From Bacteroidales bacterium (GTDB taxonomy: Bacteria > Bacteroidota > Bacteroidia > Bacteroidales > FEN-979), in contig JAUXWT010000048.1 in the NCBI GenBank assembly GCA_030681475.1, positions 1 to 59,755 on the forward strand: a DNA stretch of 59,755 bases, in the 5' to 3' direction. Below are positions 59,530 to 59,755 of this stretch, piece by piece (the stretch's first letter is position 1; every line of letters begins with the position of its first letter). The notes below the pieces were generated by a model, which searched no databases, was not told the DNA's origin, and was given only the letters and a program-made list of their open reading frames with translations. Both the position numbers and the translations under genes were made by a program.

Positions 59530-59755
59530 TTAGTTGTGCCATATTGGGGATGTAATTGGTTTTGGCTTAATAGTTACATCGGTAGTTATCGTATCAGAAC
59601 ATCCATTAACCGTTGTTACGATGAGCTGATAAGTCCCCGCATTTGCTATCGTCACCATGGAGATAGTCGGACTTTGCAACGCGGACACAAAACCATTAGG
59701 TCCTGTCCAAGCGTAAGTAGCGAGACCTCCCGGTCCTCCCGTTAACTGCAAAGTT
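59530..59755 (-). CDS. Secreted Ig-like protein with TSxIxHN tail, 5' end beyond window
   Basis: The last 75 or so residues of a protein that continues past the window edge. The visible part is an Ig/PKD-like domain (LQLTGGPGGLATYAWTGPNG, NAGTYQLIVTTVNGCSDTI) of the kind common in Bacteroidota surface proteins. It ends IKPKPITSPIWHN, the tail seen on the two preceding genes. The frame is open to the edge, so the internal ATG at 59751 is probably not the start. Confidence 0.7.
   Translation of the reverse strand, partial: TLQLTGGPGGLATYAWTGPNGFVSALQSPTISMVTIANAGTYQLIVTTVNGCSDTITTDVTIKPKPITSPIWHN

Overview
The window is a chromosomal segment of a member of the Bacteroidota, most likely an uncultured, anaerobic, Bacteroidales-like lineage. 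The evidence is two TonB-dependent receptors with carboxypeptidase-like N-terminal domains, the gliding/type IX secretion genes gldF and gldG, two secreted proteins ending in type IX sorting domains, several promoters of the Bacteroidota TAnnTTTG type, almost no Shine-Dalgarno sequences, and the short stop-rich intergenic repeats seen in this phylum. All names come from reading translations and motifs by eye; no database search was made.

Layout. 1-2,250: an IS4-type transposase cut by the window edge, a higBA toxin-antitoxin pair with a visible operator, and a small periplasmic Spy-like protein. 2,270-4,171: a TonB receptor that seems to have lost three internal segments. 4,389-8,849: two GT-C/TPR (TMTC-like) membrane proteins and a rubrerythrin-like protein. 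8,855-19,429 (minus strand): a candidate operon with a response-regulator receiver, a 1,290-residue sensor/PEP-synthase-like protein, and three subunits (NuoE-, NuoF- and NuoG/GltD-like) of a soluble flavin/iron-sulfur oxidoreductase that resembles electron-bifurcating HydABC-type enzymes. It has a glutamate-synthase-type NAD(P)H module fused to a molybdopterin-fold domain that lacks the expected catalytic Cys/Sec. 19,734-21,092: NADP-type glutamate dehydrogenase behind a CRP/FNR-like palindrome. 21,156-25,992: gldF, gldG, a DUF4340 protein and a flippase. 26,054-34,183: housekeeping genes (mgsA, SAM hydrolase, phoH, purC, nucleoside phosphorylase, cinA, rpmB), a secreted S1/P1 nuclease and a SirB1-like protein. 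34,353-45,333: a second, intact receptor with its small partner, a fatty acyl-AMP ligase, a third TMTC-like protein, rsmA, a TPR protein and an M20 amidohydrolase. 46,125-50,699: a large secreted papain-fold protein and a small haem-type lipoprotein. 50,702-54,382: a complete biotin-dependent acyl-CoA carboxylase operon. 54,566-59,755: an exosortase-family gene followed by four secreted Ig/PKD-like proteins.

The genes fit a fermentative, amino-acid or polymer-degrading anaerobe with gliding or type IX secretion, reductant balancing between NAD(P)H and ferredoxin, propionate/methylmalonyl metabolism and surface-protein modification. The strongest leads are (i) the GltD/NuoG fusion complex translationally coupled to a PEP-synthase-like sensor; (ii) the conserved C-terminal tail P-x-P-x-T-S-x-I-x-H-N, also conserved in DNA, on three neighbouring secreted proteins beside an exosortase-family gene; and (iii) families of short tandem repeats whose first unit supplies the stop codon of the upstream gene in at least eight places.
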